Assembly: GCA_026004615.1 (NCBI GenBank)
Contig: BPJM01000002.1
Coordinates: 310,001 to 374,000 of the forward strand
Length of the DNA stretch: 64,000 nucleotides
Direction of reading: 5' to 3'
From: Planctomycetota bacterium
GTDB lineage: Bacteria; Planctomycetota; J058; J103
The translations under genes and the position numbers were made by a program. The notes under the pieces are model-generated. The model was not told where the DNA came from. It saw nothing but the letters and a program-made list of their open reading frames with translations, and made no database searches. This document shows, piece after piece, positions 28,735 to 37,497 of the stretch. Within the stretch, counting starts at the first letter, position 1. The number at the start of each line of letters is the position of its first letter.

Positions 28735-30474
28735 ATGGTGGACAAGAAGCAGCGAGGACGAGCCCGGGTGCTGGTCGTCGATGACGAACCGGACGTGATC
28801 GAGGCCCTGCAGGACATCTTCGACGGCGAGCCGGTGGCGCTGGAGGGCGCCGGCAGCTACGAGGCGGCGCGCGAGCGGCTGCGCTCGGGCGCGATCGACG
28901 TGGCGGTGCTCGACATCATGGGCGTGCGCGGCTACGAGCTGCTGCGGGAGTTCGGCGCGCGCCTGCCGTGTATCATGCTGACCGGCAAGGCGCTCAGCGT
29001 CGCGGACCTCCGCGAGTCGTTCGGCGAGGGCGCCGCGCTGTACGTGCCCAAGGAACGGCTGGGCGATCTGCCGGAGTGCGTGGCGCGCGTGCTCGCGGCC
29101 CGGGCGCGGCTCGACGCCGCGCCTGCGGCCGAACTGCCGCCGGCGCCCGCTTCCCGCCTCCCCGCGCCAGCGGGCCTGGCCCCCCCCGCCCCGCCGTGGC
29201 GCAGCCTGTGGCGCTGGTTCGCCGATCGCGTCGATCTGGGGCGCTGGATCGGCAGCGGCTGGTCCGAGGCCGATCCGGCGCTCGCCCAGGAGCTGAACGC
29301 GCTGCGGCAGCTGCGGCACACCGCGCTGCTGGCGGAGCTGCCCGAGCCGGAACTCCAGCTCCTGGCGGAGCTGGCCGAGCCATTTCGCGCGGCTGCCGGT
29401 GACGTCGTCTGCCGCGCGGGCGAGCCGTCCGATGCAGGGCTGTACCTGCTCATCTCCGGCGCCGTGCGTATCGAGGAGCCCCGGCAGGGCAGCGGCGAGG
29501 GCATGGGCGCGCCGGCCGGCGGGCGGCAGCTGCTCGAAGCTGGCGAGGTGTTCGGCGAGGGTACGCTGCTGCTCGGGCTCCCGGCGGCCCGGAGCGTGCG
29601 GGCCAGCACCGCGGTGAGCGGCTACCGGATCGCGCACTCGGCGTTCGAGGCGCACCTGGCCGAGCTGCCGGTCAGCACCGAGCGGCTGCTGGCGCGGTTG
29701 CGCGATCCACAGCCCAGCGCGCTGGTGGGCGGGGCGGTCGAGCTGGTCCAGCACCTGCGCGCCGTGCAGGCGCTGTACCGGCGCGCCCGGGCCGAGCTGG
29801 AGCTGGTCGGACAACGCCGGTCCCTGGAGCAGCTGCTGGTCATCGTGATCGGCGGGTTGTCGGCGATCGCGTTTCTGCTCGCGGCGCTGCGCCGCCTGGA
29901 CTGGTCTCCGCTGCTGGCGGCACGGGGCATCGAGCTCATGATCGCCGCCGCCGCCATCGCCTTCCTGCGGCGCAGTCGCCTGTCGCTGGCGGAGGTGGGT
30001 TGGACCACGCGCAACTGGCGGCGCGCTGTCGGCGAATCGCTCGCCTTCGCCGCGGTGGCGGCAGCGCTCGCCACGGCGGGACGCTACCTGGCGGTCACGC
30101 ACCTGCCCGCACTGCATGGCGCACCGCTGCTGGTGATGCCCCATTTCGGATGGATGAGCGTCGTCTATCTGTTGGGGGCGCCGTTGCAGGAGTTCGTGAT
30201 GCGCGGGGTGTTGCAGACGGCGTTAGAACAGCTCTTGAGCGGTCCGTGGCGCACCCACCTCGCCGTGGTGCTGGCGGCGCTGCTCTACGGGGTGGGCCAC
30301 CTGCACTATGGCCTCACCCTCGGGCTGTGCACCTTTGCGCTCGGGCTCGGCCTGGGCTGGCTGTTCGCGCGCCACCGCACGCTCCTCGGGGTGACGCTCG
30401 CGCACCTGCTCATCGGGGAGTGGGTGATGAACGCGCTCGACGGGGTCGCGCTGATGGCACGCTTGCTGCCCTGA
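28735..30474 (+). CDS. Receiver - cNMP-binding - CPBP intramembrane protease fusion
   Basis: 579 residues from ATG 28735 (in-frame ATG 28702 is an alternative). REC domain (about 9-128): VLVVDDEPDVIEAL, phospho-acceptor D60 in VLDIMGVRGYELL, Thr in IMLTGKAL, Lys in YVPKERL. A Pro/Ala linker and a Trp-rich amphipathic patch (LWRWFADRVDLGRWIG, about 158-175) follow. Residues about 196-316 are a cNMP-binding domain (LLAELPEPELQLLAELAEPF, AGLYLLISGAVRI, EVFGEGTLLLG). From about 369 there are six to seven membrane helices with CPBP protease motifs: QEFVMR (E486, R490), YGVGH (H522) and AHLLIGEWVMN (H557, N566). So a phospho-receiver and a ligand sensor are tied to a glutamic-type membrane protease. 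I know of no described protein of this design. Confidence 0.85.
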   Translation: MVDKKQRGRARVLVVDDEPDVIEALQDIFDGEPVALEGAGSYEAARERLRSGAIDVAVLDIMGVRGYELLREFGARLPCIMLTGKALSVADLRESFGEGAALYVPKERLGDLPECVARVLAARARLDAAPAAELPPAPASRLPAPAGLAPPAPPWRSLWRWFADRVDLGRWIGSGWSEADPALAQELNALRQLRHTALLAELPEPELQLLAELAEPFRAAAGDVVCRAGEPSDAGLYLLISGAVRIEEPRQGSGEGMGAPAGGRQLLEAGEVFGEGTLLLGLPAARSVRASTAVSGYRIAHSAFEAHLAELPVSTERLLARLRDPQPSALVGGAVELVQHLRAVQALYRRARAELELVGQRRSLEQLLVIVIGGLSAIAFLLAALRRLDWSPLLAARGIELMIAAAAIAFLRRSRLSLAEVGWTTRNWRRAVGESLAFAAVAAALATAGRYLAVTHLPALHGAPLLVMPHFGWMSVVYLLGAPLQEFVMRGVLQTALEQLLSGPWRTHLAVVLAALLYGVGHLHYGLTLGLCTFALGLGLGWLFARHRTLLGVTLAHLLIGEWVMNALDGVALMARLLP

Positions 30475-30522
30475 TCTGGAGGCGTGCACTGCCGCCCGGC
30501 GCCTGCAGCGGCTCCGAGGCCA

Positions 30523-33489
30523 CTAGATCGCGGGCAGCAGCAGGCGGAACTCGGTGCGGCCACTGCTCAGGCAGGTCTCGCGCGAGGCGCAGTGCGGGCA
30601 CGCCCCGATGCGGCCCGGACAGACGTCATCCTCGCGCGGGATGAAGCGGCAGCGTTCCGAATCCAGCTCCAGCGTCCAGCCGTAGGAGTCGGCGAAGGTC
30701 CGTAGCCGCAACAGCTCCAGCCCCTTGCCGCCGGCGTTGAAGGCGTAGGGCCGCCCGGAGGAATAGCGGTCGGTCGCCTGGGTGTGGAAGAACCCGGCGA
30801 ACAGGTGCCGGCGGTTGTCCTCCGTGATACCGACGCCGAAGTCGCGTACCACCAGCACGATGCGCCCTTGCGCATCGCGGCGTGCCTCGACCTCGATCCG
30901 CCCCTCATCGGGCGTGTTCTCCACCGCGTTGCGCAGCAGCGAGGCGAGCCCGCTGGCGAGCGCCCGCCGCGGCGCACGCGCGGCGAGCCCTGGCTCGGGC
31001 GGCACCAGCACGATCTCGAGCTCGCGCTCGGCCCCCGCGGCGGCCTGGCGCGCCTCGGCGACCAGCTCCTGGAGCAGCGGCCCGAGTTCGATCCGCTCGA
31101 ACTCCGCCGGTTGCGCGCGCCGTTCGTCCTGCGCCGCGTAGATATCCGCCATCGTCTCCTGGATGTCGATGAGGCGGCGCAGACTGCGCTCGCCGCGCTC
31201 GAGCACGCGCAGCAGGCGCGGTTCGCTGCTCTCGAGCTGCTTGCCGATCCACGCCAGCACGCCGCGCAGGATCGCCACCGGCGTCTTGAGCTCGTGCGAG
31301 ACGTGGTTGAGGATCTTCTCGCGTGCCCGCGCGATCGAGAGGGTCTCGGTGTACAGATCGCGGATCCGCGCGAAGGCGAACGCGTTCTCGATCGCGACCG
31401 CCGCCTGCGCCGCAAACGGCAGCAGCAGCTCGACGTGCCGCGGCTCGAACAGCCGCCGCACCGAACGGTTCTCCAGGTAGAGCACCCCGTAGAAGGTGCG
31501 CGTGGACTGCAGCGGCACGCACAGCACCGAGTGCAACCGCAGCTTGACCACGCTCATCTGCTGGCGGAACCGCGGGTCGGCGAGCGCGTCCGAGACCACG
31601 ATCGGCCGGCCGGTCTGCGCGACCTCCGCGATCACGGTGCGGCTCAGCTCGAACTCCGGCTCCGCGATGGCCTGCTTGCGCACATGCCGCGCCACGCGCA
31701 CCTGCAGGTCGGCCGCCCCTTGCGGCTTCGGGTCGTGGCGGCCGAGCGGGCGCGGCCGTTCGAAGAGCATGAGGAATCCGCGTTCGGCCCCCAGCAGCTC
31801 GACCACCTCGTCCATGATGCGCTCGAGCAGCGGGTCCAGCTCCAGCACCGAGCTGACGGCGCGCCCGACCTCGAGCAGCGAGGCGAGCTGGCGCTCCAGC
31901 GCCTCGGCGCCGTTGCGATCCTCCCCGGGAGACAGGCAGCTGCGGCGCAGCAGCCGCTCCAGGCGCTGCGCCCACAGCTCGGCGCCGGCTTCGCGCGCGC
32001 GCTTGATCGCCGGTCCCAGCGGCGGCATGGGGACCCGGCCCTCCGCGCGCAGCGCCAGCGCGGCGAGCGCCGCGCACCAGCGGGCCGCTTCGAGCGGCCC
32101 GGCGGTCCGTTCGACCGCGGCCACTCCCGCCTCCAGCTCGGCCGCCGCGCGCTCGCGCTCGCCGCGCTCGGCGGCGAGGCAGGCCGCCAGGCGGCGGGCG
32201 CGCGCCTGCAGCTCCGGCAGCTCGCCGAGCTGCGGTTGGAGCGCTGCGAGCAGCCTCTCGGCCCGAGCCAGCAGCGCATGCGCCTCGGCGAGGGGCAGCC
32301 GTGCCGTCCCCTCGGCGAGCGCCCCGCTCAGGCATGCTTCCGCCTCGACGAGCGCCGCCAGCGCGGTCACCAGCGCCGCGGCCGGCTGGCGGTGGGCGCG
32401 CGCCTGCGCGGCCAGCTCGCGCGCGGTCTGCCACTCGCCGCAGGCGAGCGCCGCCTCGGCGTGGGCCAGCCGCGCGCGGCGCAGCGCGCCCGGTCTCGCC
32501 TGCACCTCGAGCGCCTGCACCAGCTCGCGCAGCTGGTCCAGCCCCGCGTCGGCGTGCCCGGCGAACACAGCGGCCAGCGCCTGCAGGACCGCGGCGTCGG
32601 CGAGCAGGGACTGCTCGGCCGGCATGGGCTCGCTCGGTGCCGCCGGCGCCGGCGGCACCACCCCCTCGGCCAGCCCCCGGGCCAGCCCCGGCCAGCCCCG
32701 CAGGAACGCGGTCCAGGCGGCGACGGTGGTGGCGGTACGCCGCGCGAGCTCGCCGGCCGGGCCGGCAGCCGCCGCCTGTTCGACCGCCAGGCCCGCCAGC
32801 CGCTCCGCCTCGCCCAGCCCGCCCAGCTCCAGCGCCGCCCGCGCCTGGGCCGCGCGCGCCTGGGCGGCGGACGCGAGCTCGCCGCGCGCGGCGAGCGCCT
32901 CGGCCAGCTCACCGGCAGCCGCCAGGTGGCGCGCCGCCGGCCCTGCCGCGCCCGCCTCCGCAAGCGCCACCGCCTCGGCGGCGAGCGCCGCCGCGTAGCG
33001 CGCATCCGCGCCGAGCGCCGCCGCGGCCGCCAGCGCGCGCCGGCGCGCGAGCAGCGCGCGCTCGGGCTCGCCCAGCGCCCCCAGCACCTCGGCGAGCCGC
33101 CCGAGCACCGAGCTGGTCAGCTCCAGCCGCTCCTGTTCGGCCGCGGCAGGCGGAGCGGCGGCCGGCACCGGCGGCTCCATGCCGCCGGCGCGCAGGCGTA
33201 GTCCCAGCAGGCGGCGCGGCAGGCTCGCGCCGAGCAGCGCCGCCGCCTGCTCGAGCAGCTCCAGCGCCTCGGCCCCGCGGCCGGCGGTGCGGCAGGCCTG
33301 CGCCCACTCGGCGAGCACCCGCGCGCGCGCATGGGGACCCATCGCCTCGCCCAGCCGCGCGTGGAAGCGCTGGCTGGTAGCCGCCAGCGCTGCCCACTCC
33401 CCGGACGACGAACCCGGGGTGTGCACGGCAGCCGCGATGCCCTCGCTGCTGCGCGTGCCGGTATGCCGCTCGGCGGACTCTCGCGTCAT
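30523..33489 (-). CDS. TPR-like - GAF - histidine kinase
   Basis: 988 residues; ATG 33489 overlaps the stop of the Ser/Thr kinase gene (ATGA). Residues about 30-540 are Ala/Leu/Arg-rich helical repeats of TPR type. A GAF domain (about 560-705) is followed by HisKA with H732 in HVSHELKTPVA and a HATPase domain (LRNAVENTPDEG, VRDFGVGIT, GGKGLELLRL). Before the last strand there is a Cys cluster (VCPGRIGACPHCASRETC), as in a subgroup of such kinases, perhaps a metal or redox site. No membrane segment. The kinase-then-kinase pair suggests that the Ser/Thr kinase and this histidine kinase work in one pathway, as in the AfsK/PknB-like plus GAF-kinase systems of large-genome bacteria. Confidence 0.88.
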   Translation of the reverse strand: MTRESAERHTGTRSSEGIAAAVHTPGSSSGEWAALAATSQRFHARLGEAMGPHARARVLAEWAQACRTAGRGAEALELLEQAAALLGASLPRRLLGLRLRAGGMEPPVPAAAPPAAAEQERLELTSSVLGRLAEVLGALGEPERALLARRRALAAAAALGADARYAAALAAEAVALAEAGAAGPAARHLAAAGELAEALAARGELASAAQARAAQARAALELGGLGEAERLAGLAVEQAAAAGPAGELARRTATTVAAWTAFLRGWPGLARGLAEGVVPPAPAAPSEPMPAEQSLLADAAVLQALAAVFAGHADAGLDQLRELVQALEVQARPGALRRARLAHAEAALACGEWQTARELAAQARAHRQPAAALVTALAALVEAEACLSGALAEGTARLPLAEAHALLARAERLLAALQPQLGELPELQARARRLAACLAAERGERERAAAELEAGVAAVERTAGPLEAARWCAALAALALRAEGRVPMPPLGPAIKRAREAGAELWAQRLERLLRRSCLSPGEDRNGAEALERQLASLLEVGRAVSSVLELDPLLERIMDEVVELLGAERGFLMLFERPRPLGRHDPKPQGAADLQVRVARHVRKQAIAEPEFELSRTVIAEVAQTGRPIVVSDALADPRFRQQMSVVKLRLHSVLCVPLQSTRTFYGVLYLENRSVRRLFEPRHVELLLPFAAQAAVAIENAFAFARIRDLYTETLSIARAREKILNHVSHELKTPVAILRGVLAWIGKQLESSEPRLLRVLERGERSLRRLIDIQETMADIYAAQDERRAQPAEFERIELGPLLQELVAEARQAAAGAERELEIVLVPPEPGLAARAPRRALASGLASLLRNAVENTPDEGRIEVEARRDAQGRIVLVVRDFGVGITEDNRRHLFAGFFHTQATDRYSSGRPYAFNAGGKGLELLRLRTFADSYGWTLELDSERCRFIPREDDVCPGRIGACPHCASRETCLSSGRTEFRLLLPAI

Positions 33490-35807
33490 CGCGCCTCGCC
33501 GCCCGGACTCGCCGCCTCACCCGCCGCAGCCTCCCGTCGCCGGCGGTCCGCGTTCGTCTCCGCACCCTGCCCCGCGTCCGCGGCGCACCGGAAGCCCACC
33601 TCCAGCCTACCCGCCCAGGCGTTCTCCCCGCGGCGGTGCGCCGCGCGCAGGGTGAGGCTGGAGCTCGCCCAGCTGCCGCCGCGCACCGTGCGGCGCTCGA
33701 AGGTGGCACCATCGCGGGAGGGCGGCCCCGGGGCGTCCCAGCGCGGGTGGTAGCGCTCGGCGCACCACTCGTAGACCAGGCCCGCCATGTGCGCCACGCC
33801 GTAGAAGCTCTGCCCGCGCTCGGCGAGCGGCCCGCGGACCGCGATCGTGGGCTGGACCTCGAGCGGAGCGCGCAGGATCCGCTCGCGCACCTGCTCGTAC
33901 AGCCCGAGGGCGGCCAGCGGTTCCAGCGGCCGGCCCGCGACCGCCGCGGCGTCGTGCGCGCGCCCGGGCTCGTAGGTGTCGCCCCACGGGTAGAGGCGGC
34001 CCTCCGGCCCGCGCGCCGCCTTCTCCCACTCCGCCTCGGTCGGCAGCCGCAGCCCCGCCCAGCGGGCATAGGCGTACGCGTCGTACCAGCTCACGAAGAT
34101 CACCGGGTGCTCGGCGAGGCCCGGTGGCGCCACAGGACCTCCCCAGTGGTCCGGCAGGTGGTCGCCCTGCCGGATGGCGTCGGGCTCCTCGGGGTGGCAA
34201 TACGGCCCGTGGCCGCCACCGGTGGCGCGCACGAACTCCTCGTACTGGGCATTCGTCCTGGGATAGCGGTCGATCCAGAACGCAGCCACCTCCACGCGCC
34301 GGCGCGGCAGTTCGGCGGCGAGCGCCTCCACGAAGGCGCCGCGGGCGGTGCTGAGGTCCGCATCCCCGCGCAAGCCCAGGGCGGCGCGCCAGCCTTCCAG
34401 GTTCGCCGGCAGCACGTGCGCGCTCGCCAGCGCCTCCAGCTCCGCGGCGCTGCTGCCGCGCACCGCCGGCCCGGCGGGCACCAGCCACTGCACCGCGCCG
34501 TTCCACTCGCGCGTGCGCACCCCGGGCCACACTCCGCTCCGTTCCGGATCGACCGGCTCCACCTCCGGCGCGGGCTCCGGCCGCGCCGCGGGCTGCACCC
34601 CGGAGGCGAGCGCCTGCGGCGGCTCGGTCCGCCCGGCCGGTGCGCCGCCGGAGGCCGCCGGAGGGGACGGGGTGGCGGGGCCGAGCAGCGCCGGCAGCGC
34701 GAGCACCGCGCCGAGCAGCACGGCCGCGGCGGCCCCGAGCGCCACCGGGTGCCGGCGGCGCCGCCGCCGCCCCGGCCGCCCCGGTTCCTCGCTGCGCAGC
34801 AGCCCCGGGAAGCGCGCGGAGAACACCTGCTCGAGCGCCTGCAGGAACTCCGCCGCATCGCGGAAGCGGCGCTCGGGGTCCTTTTCGAGTGCGCGCAGCG
34901 CGAGCCGCTCCAGCTCGGCCGGGATGTCCAGGTCCGGCCGGCGCTCGCGCGGGGGAACCGGCCGCGCGGACAGATGCTGCACCACCAGCTCGCGCGGGCT
35001 GGCGGCGGTGAACGGCGGCGAGCCGGTCAACATGTGATAGAAGACCGCGCCGCAGGCGTAGATGTCCGCCCGGGCGTCCACCGGCCGGCCGTCGGCCTGC
35101 TCCGGGCTCAGGTAGGCGAGCGTGCCGACGATCGCCTGCGAGTCCGAGCTGGAGTCGGCGGAGGAGGCGGACGTGATCCGCTCGACCTCGGACTCGAGAA
35201 ACGCCGCCACGCCGAAGTCCAGCACCCGCAGGTGCAGCAGGCCGGCGGGGGTGTGCTCGACGACCAGGTTGTGCGGTTTGAGGTCGCGGTGCACGATCCC
35301 GGCCTGGTGCGCGGCCACGAGCGCGGAGAGCAGCTGGCGCATGAGCCCGGCGGCCAGGCGCGGCGCCAGCGGGCCCTCGGCCAGCATCTCGGCGAGGGTG
35401 CGGCCGGGCGCGAAATCCATGACCATGAACGGCACGCCGTCCTCGATGCCGAAGTCGCGCAGCACCACCACGTGAGGGTGGGCGAGCCGGCAGGCGGCCT
35501 TGGCCTCCCGGATGAAGCGCCGGCGGTGCGAGGGGCTGGCGACCTGGTCGCGGCGCAGGACCTTGAGCGCGAACACCTCCATGAGCAGCTGGTGGCGGAC
35601 CTTGTAGACCACGCCGAAGCCGCCGCGACCCAGCCGCTCCAGCACTTCGTACTTGCCCGCGATGACGGTGCCGGGCGGGAAGTCCTCCACGGCCTGGACG
35701 TCGCAGATGGGACACACCCCGCCGTCCGGGCTGAGCGCGGTCCCGCAGGCGGGACAACGCCCGAGCTCGGCCGCATCCGGGGCATTGACGGCGTTCGACT
35801 CGCCCAT
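33486..35807 (-). CDS. Ser/Thr protein kinase with C-terminal FGE-sulfatase-like domain
   Basis: 773 residues. A zinc ribbon opens the protein (C18, C21, C32, C35). The kinase domain (about 53-325) has GRGGFGVVY, Lys in FALKVL, HRDLKPHN, DFGVAAF and SPEQADGR, so it looks active. A basic juxtamembrane stretch and one membrane helix (about 357-382) follow, then an outside formylglycine-generating-enzyme-like (SUMF1) domain (about 495-755) with VSWYDAYAYARWAGLRLPTEAEWE, MAGLVYEWC and the GGSW region. In most such fusions the FGE-like part is a binding or sensing module. It is the first gene of a two-gene operon with the TPR-GAF histidine kinase. Confidence 0.92.
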   Translation of the reverse strand: MGESNAVNAPDAAELGRCPACGTALSPDGGVCPICDVQAVEDFPPGTVIAGKYEVLERLGRGGFGVVYKVRHQLLMEVFALKVLRRDQVASPSHRRRFIREAKAACRLAHPHVVVLRDFGIEDGVPFMVMDFAPGRTLAEMLAEGPLAPRLAAGLMRQLLSALVAAHQAGIVHRDLKPHNLVVEHTPAGLLHLRVLDFGVAAFLESEVERITSASSADSSSDSQAIVGTLAYLSPEQADGRPVDARADIYACGAVFYHMLTGSPPFTAASPRELVVQHLSARPVPPRERRPDLDIPAELERLALRALEKDPERRFRDAAEFLQALEQVFSARFPGLLRSEEPGRPGRRRRRRHPVALGAAAAVLLGAVLALPALLGPATPSPPAASGGAPAGRTEPPQALASGVQPAARPEPAPEVEPVDPERSGVWPGVRTREWNGAVQWLVPAGPAVRGSSAAELEALASAHVLPANLEGWRAALGLRGDADLSTARGAFVEALAAELPRRRVEVAAFWIDRYPRTNAQYEEFVRATGGGHGPYCHPEEPDAIRQGDHLPDHWGGPVAPPGLAEHPVIFVSWYDAYAYARWAGLRLPTEAEWEKAARGPEGRLYPWGDTYEPGRAHDAAAVAGRPLEPLAALGLYEQVRERILRAPLEVQPTIAVRGPLAERGQSFYGVAHMAGLVYEWCAERYHPRWDAPGPPSRDGATFERRTVRGGSWASSSLTLRAAHRRGENAWAGRLEVGFRCAADAGQGAETNADRRRREAAAGEAASPGGEAR

Positions 35808-35858
35808 CGACGGCGCAGGTTGTCCCTCCCGGATCCGGATGTGGAGAGGGCATCGCGT

Positions 35859-35887
35859 ACTTTACTGCGCCCGCGCAACTGCGTCAA
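35859..35887 (-). promoter_or_regulatory. Sigma70 promoter of the kinase operon
   Basis: On the minus strand: TTGACG (35887-35882), 17-base spacer, TAAAGT (35864-35859). It lies about 50 bases upstream of the Ser/Thr kinase ATG at 35807, in the 255-base gap after the DUF4384 gene, and makes the kinase pair a transcription unit of its own. Confidence 0.7.
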
Positions 35888-36062
35888 AGCGCACGGGTTG
35901 CGAAGACGGGCATATGCCTTATCGCCGCGGCGGCCTCGGTGCCGCACGGCCCGGCGCGGGCTGCTGGGCGCAAGGCGGTTGCGCGCGATCCGTCACGATC
36001 ACCGCTGGAGCGGGGCGCGGTGCGGACGGCAGGCGCCGGTGCCGCGAGCAGCCCCGGGCGGT

Positions 36063-37484
36063 TCACCGATCGCGGTGCTCGATCGTGAACGCGGCGTAGA
36101 TCCGGTCGACGCCCACCAGCCGCCCGGGGCGCAGCATGGCGCGCCCGCCCTGCCCGACCACCTCCACCTCATCGCCGAGCACCGGCTCGCGGCTGAGCTT
36201 GCGCAGCCGCACCTCGGGACGCTCCTCGGCGAGCGTCTGCAGGGCGCGCCGCAGCTGGTTGAACAACGCCACCTGATCGACGTTGGACTCCAGCTCCGAG
36301 CGCATGCGGTGGCGCAGGCCCGCCAGCTCGCCGAGCAGCTCCTGCTCGATCGCCTCCCGCATCGCCCGCTCGTAGGCCGAGGCCGCCGAGGTAGCCGCGC
36401 CGTCCCGGGCGGCGGCGGCCTGCTCCTCCAGCCGGCGCAGCCGCGCCTCCAGCTCGGCCAGCCGGCGTGCAGCGCGCTCCAGCCGCTCGGCCGCCGCAGC
36501 CTGCGCTTCGGCGACGATGTAGATCGTCTCCCGGCCCGCGGGCGGCTCCAGCCGGAACCACGCATCGCGCTCGTGCAGCGGCAGGCGCACCGTCTGACCG
36601 GCCGCGAGCTGCGCCGCGCGGACCGCCAGCCCCTGCCCGGGCGGCGGCGCGGGATAGATGACCCGGTGTGCGCCGTCGGATTCGAACGCGACCACGAGCA
36701 GGTGACACGGCTGTTGCGGTCGGATCACGATCTGGATCAGATCGCCGGTCCGCAGCTGCTGCTCGCCGTCCCAGCGCACCGGCGGCTCGTAACCGCCGGT
36801 GGTCTGGCGCATGAGCATGACGGCGCAGTCGAGCACCAGGTTCGGCTCGGCCGTCGGCTCGGCCCCAGGCGCGGTCGGCGTCTGGTCCGCCAGCAAGGCG
36901 GCCGCCTCGGCGTCGCGCGGCAGGCGCGCGGCGGTGGCGCCCAGGGAGCGGCCGGTGCCGGCGGCCAGCAGCTGCACGCTCAGCTCCAGCTCACCCTCCA
37001 GCTCGCGCACCGCGCCCGCGAGCACCACCTCCAGCCCGAGCAGCTGCGCCGCCAGCTCGGCGCCGCTCTTGCCGCTCGCACCGAAACGGGAGCGGAGGTC
37101 GGCGCGGCGCAGCGCCTGCAGGAACTCGCGCGGCACCACGCGCACGCCGTGCTCCTGCAGCCAGCCCTCGGCCGCCTGCGCGACGTAGCGCCCGATGCCG
37201 GTCTCCTGTCGCTGCGGCCCGACGATCGGCAGCACCGCCGCCCTGAGCGGGCGCTCGCTCGGCAGGTGGACCGCGAGCGGCGCCAGCGCCTGGATGACGC
37301 GCCCGCGCAACCCCGCCGGCGGCAGGCCGGGCCTCTCCGCTGCTTGTTCGCTGCCCGCCGCTGGGCGCTCGGCCGCCCCGGCTCCGCCCTCGGGCTGCGC
37401 GTACGCCCTGGCGCCCGCCGCCACCAACACGAGCGGCACCAGGGCTACCCTTGTGACTGCTTGGATCGTGCTCGCCGCCCGCAT
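36063..37484 (-). CDS. FlgO/DUF4384-like exported protein
   Basis: 473 residues from ATG 37484, preceded by GAGGAGGAG. A signal peptide ends near residue 25 (ARAYAQ). Residues about 65-180 resemble the FlgO/CsgG-like nucleotide-free Rossmann module (RAAVLPIVGPQ, RVVPREFLQALRRADLRSRF). A DUF4384 domain follows (about 225-310: LRTGDLIQIVIRPQQPCHLL, HRVIYPAPPP, TVRLP). A long coiled coil (about 315-400) precedes a final strand-rich piece. DUF4384 is often found with caspase-like proteins, and here the caspase-like gene is two genes upstream in the same operon. Confidence 0.75.
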   Translation of the reverse strand: MRAASTIQAVTRVALVPLVLVAAGARAYAQPEGGAGAAERPAAGSEQAAERPGLPPAGLRGRVIQALAPLAVHLPSERPLRAAVLPIVGPQRQETGIGRYVAQAAEGWLQEHGVRVVPREFLQALRRADLRSRFGASGKSGAELAAQLLGLEVVLAGAVRELEGELELSVQLLAAGTGRSLGATAARLPRDAEAAALLADQTPTAPGAEPTAEPNLVLDCAVMLMRQTTGGYEPPVRWDGEQQLRTGDLIQIVIRPQQPCHLLVVAFESDGAHRVIYPAPPPGQGLAVRAAQLAAGQTVRLPLHERDAWFRLEPPAGRETIYIVAEAQAAAAERLERAARRLAELEARLRRLEEQAAAARDGAATSAASAYERAMREAIEQELLGELAGLRHRMRSELESNVDQVALFNQLRRALQTLAEERPEVRLRKLSREPVLGDEVEVVGQGGRAMLRPGRLVGVDRIYAAFTIEHRDR

Positions 37485-37497
37485 GACCGTCTCCTCC

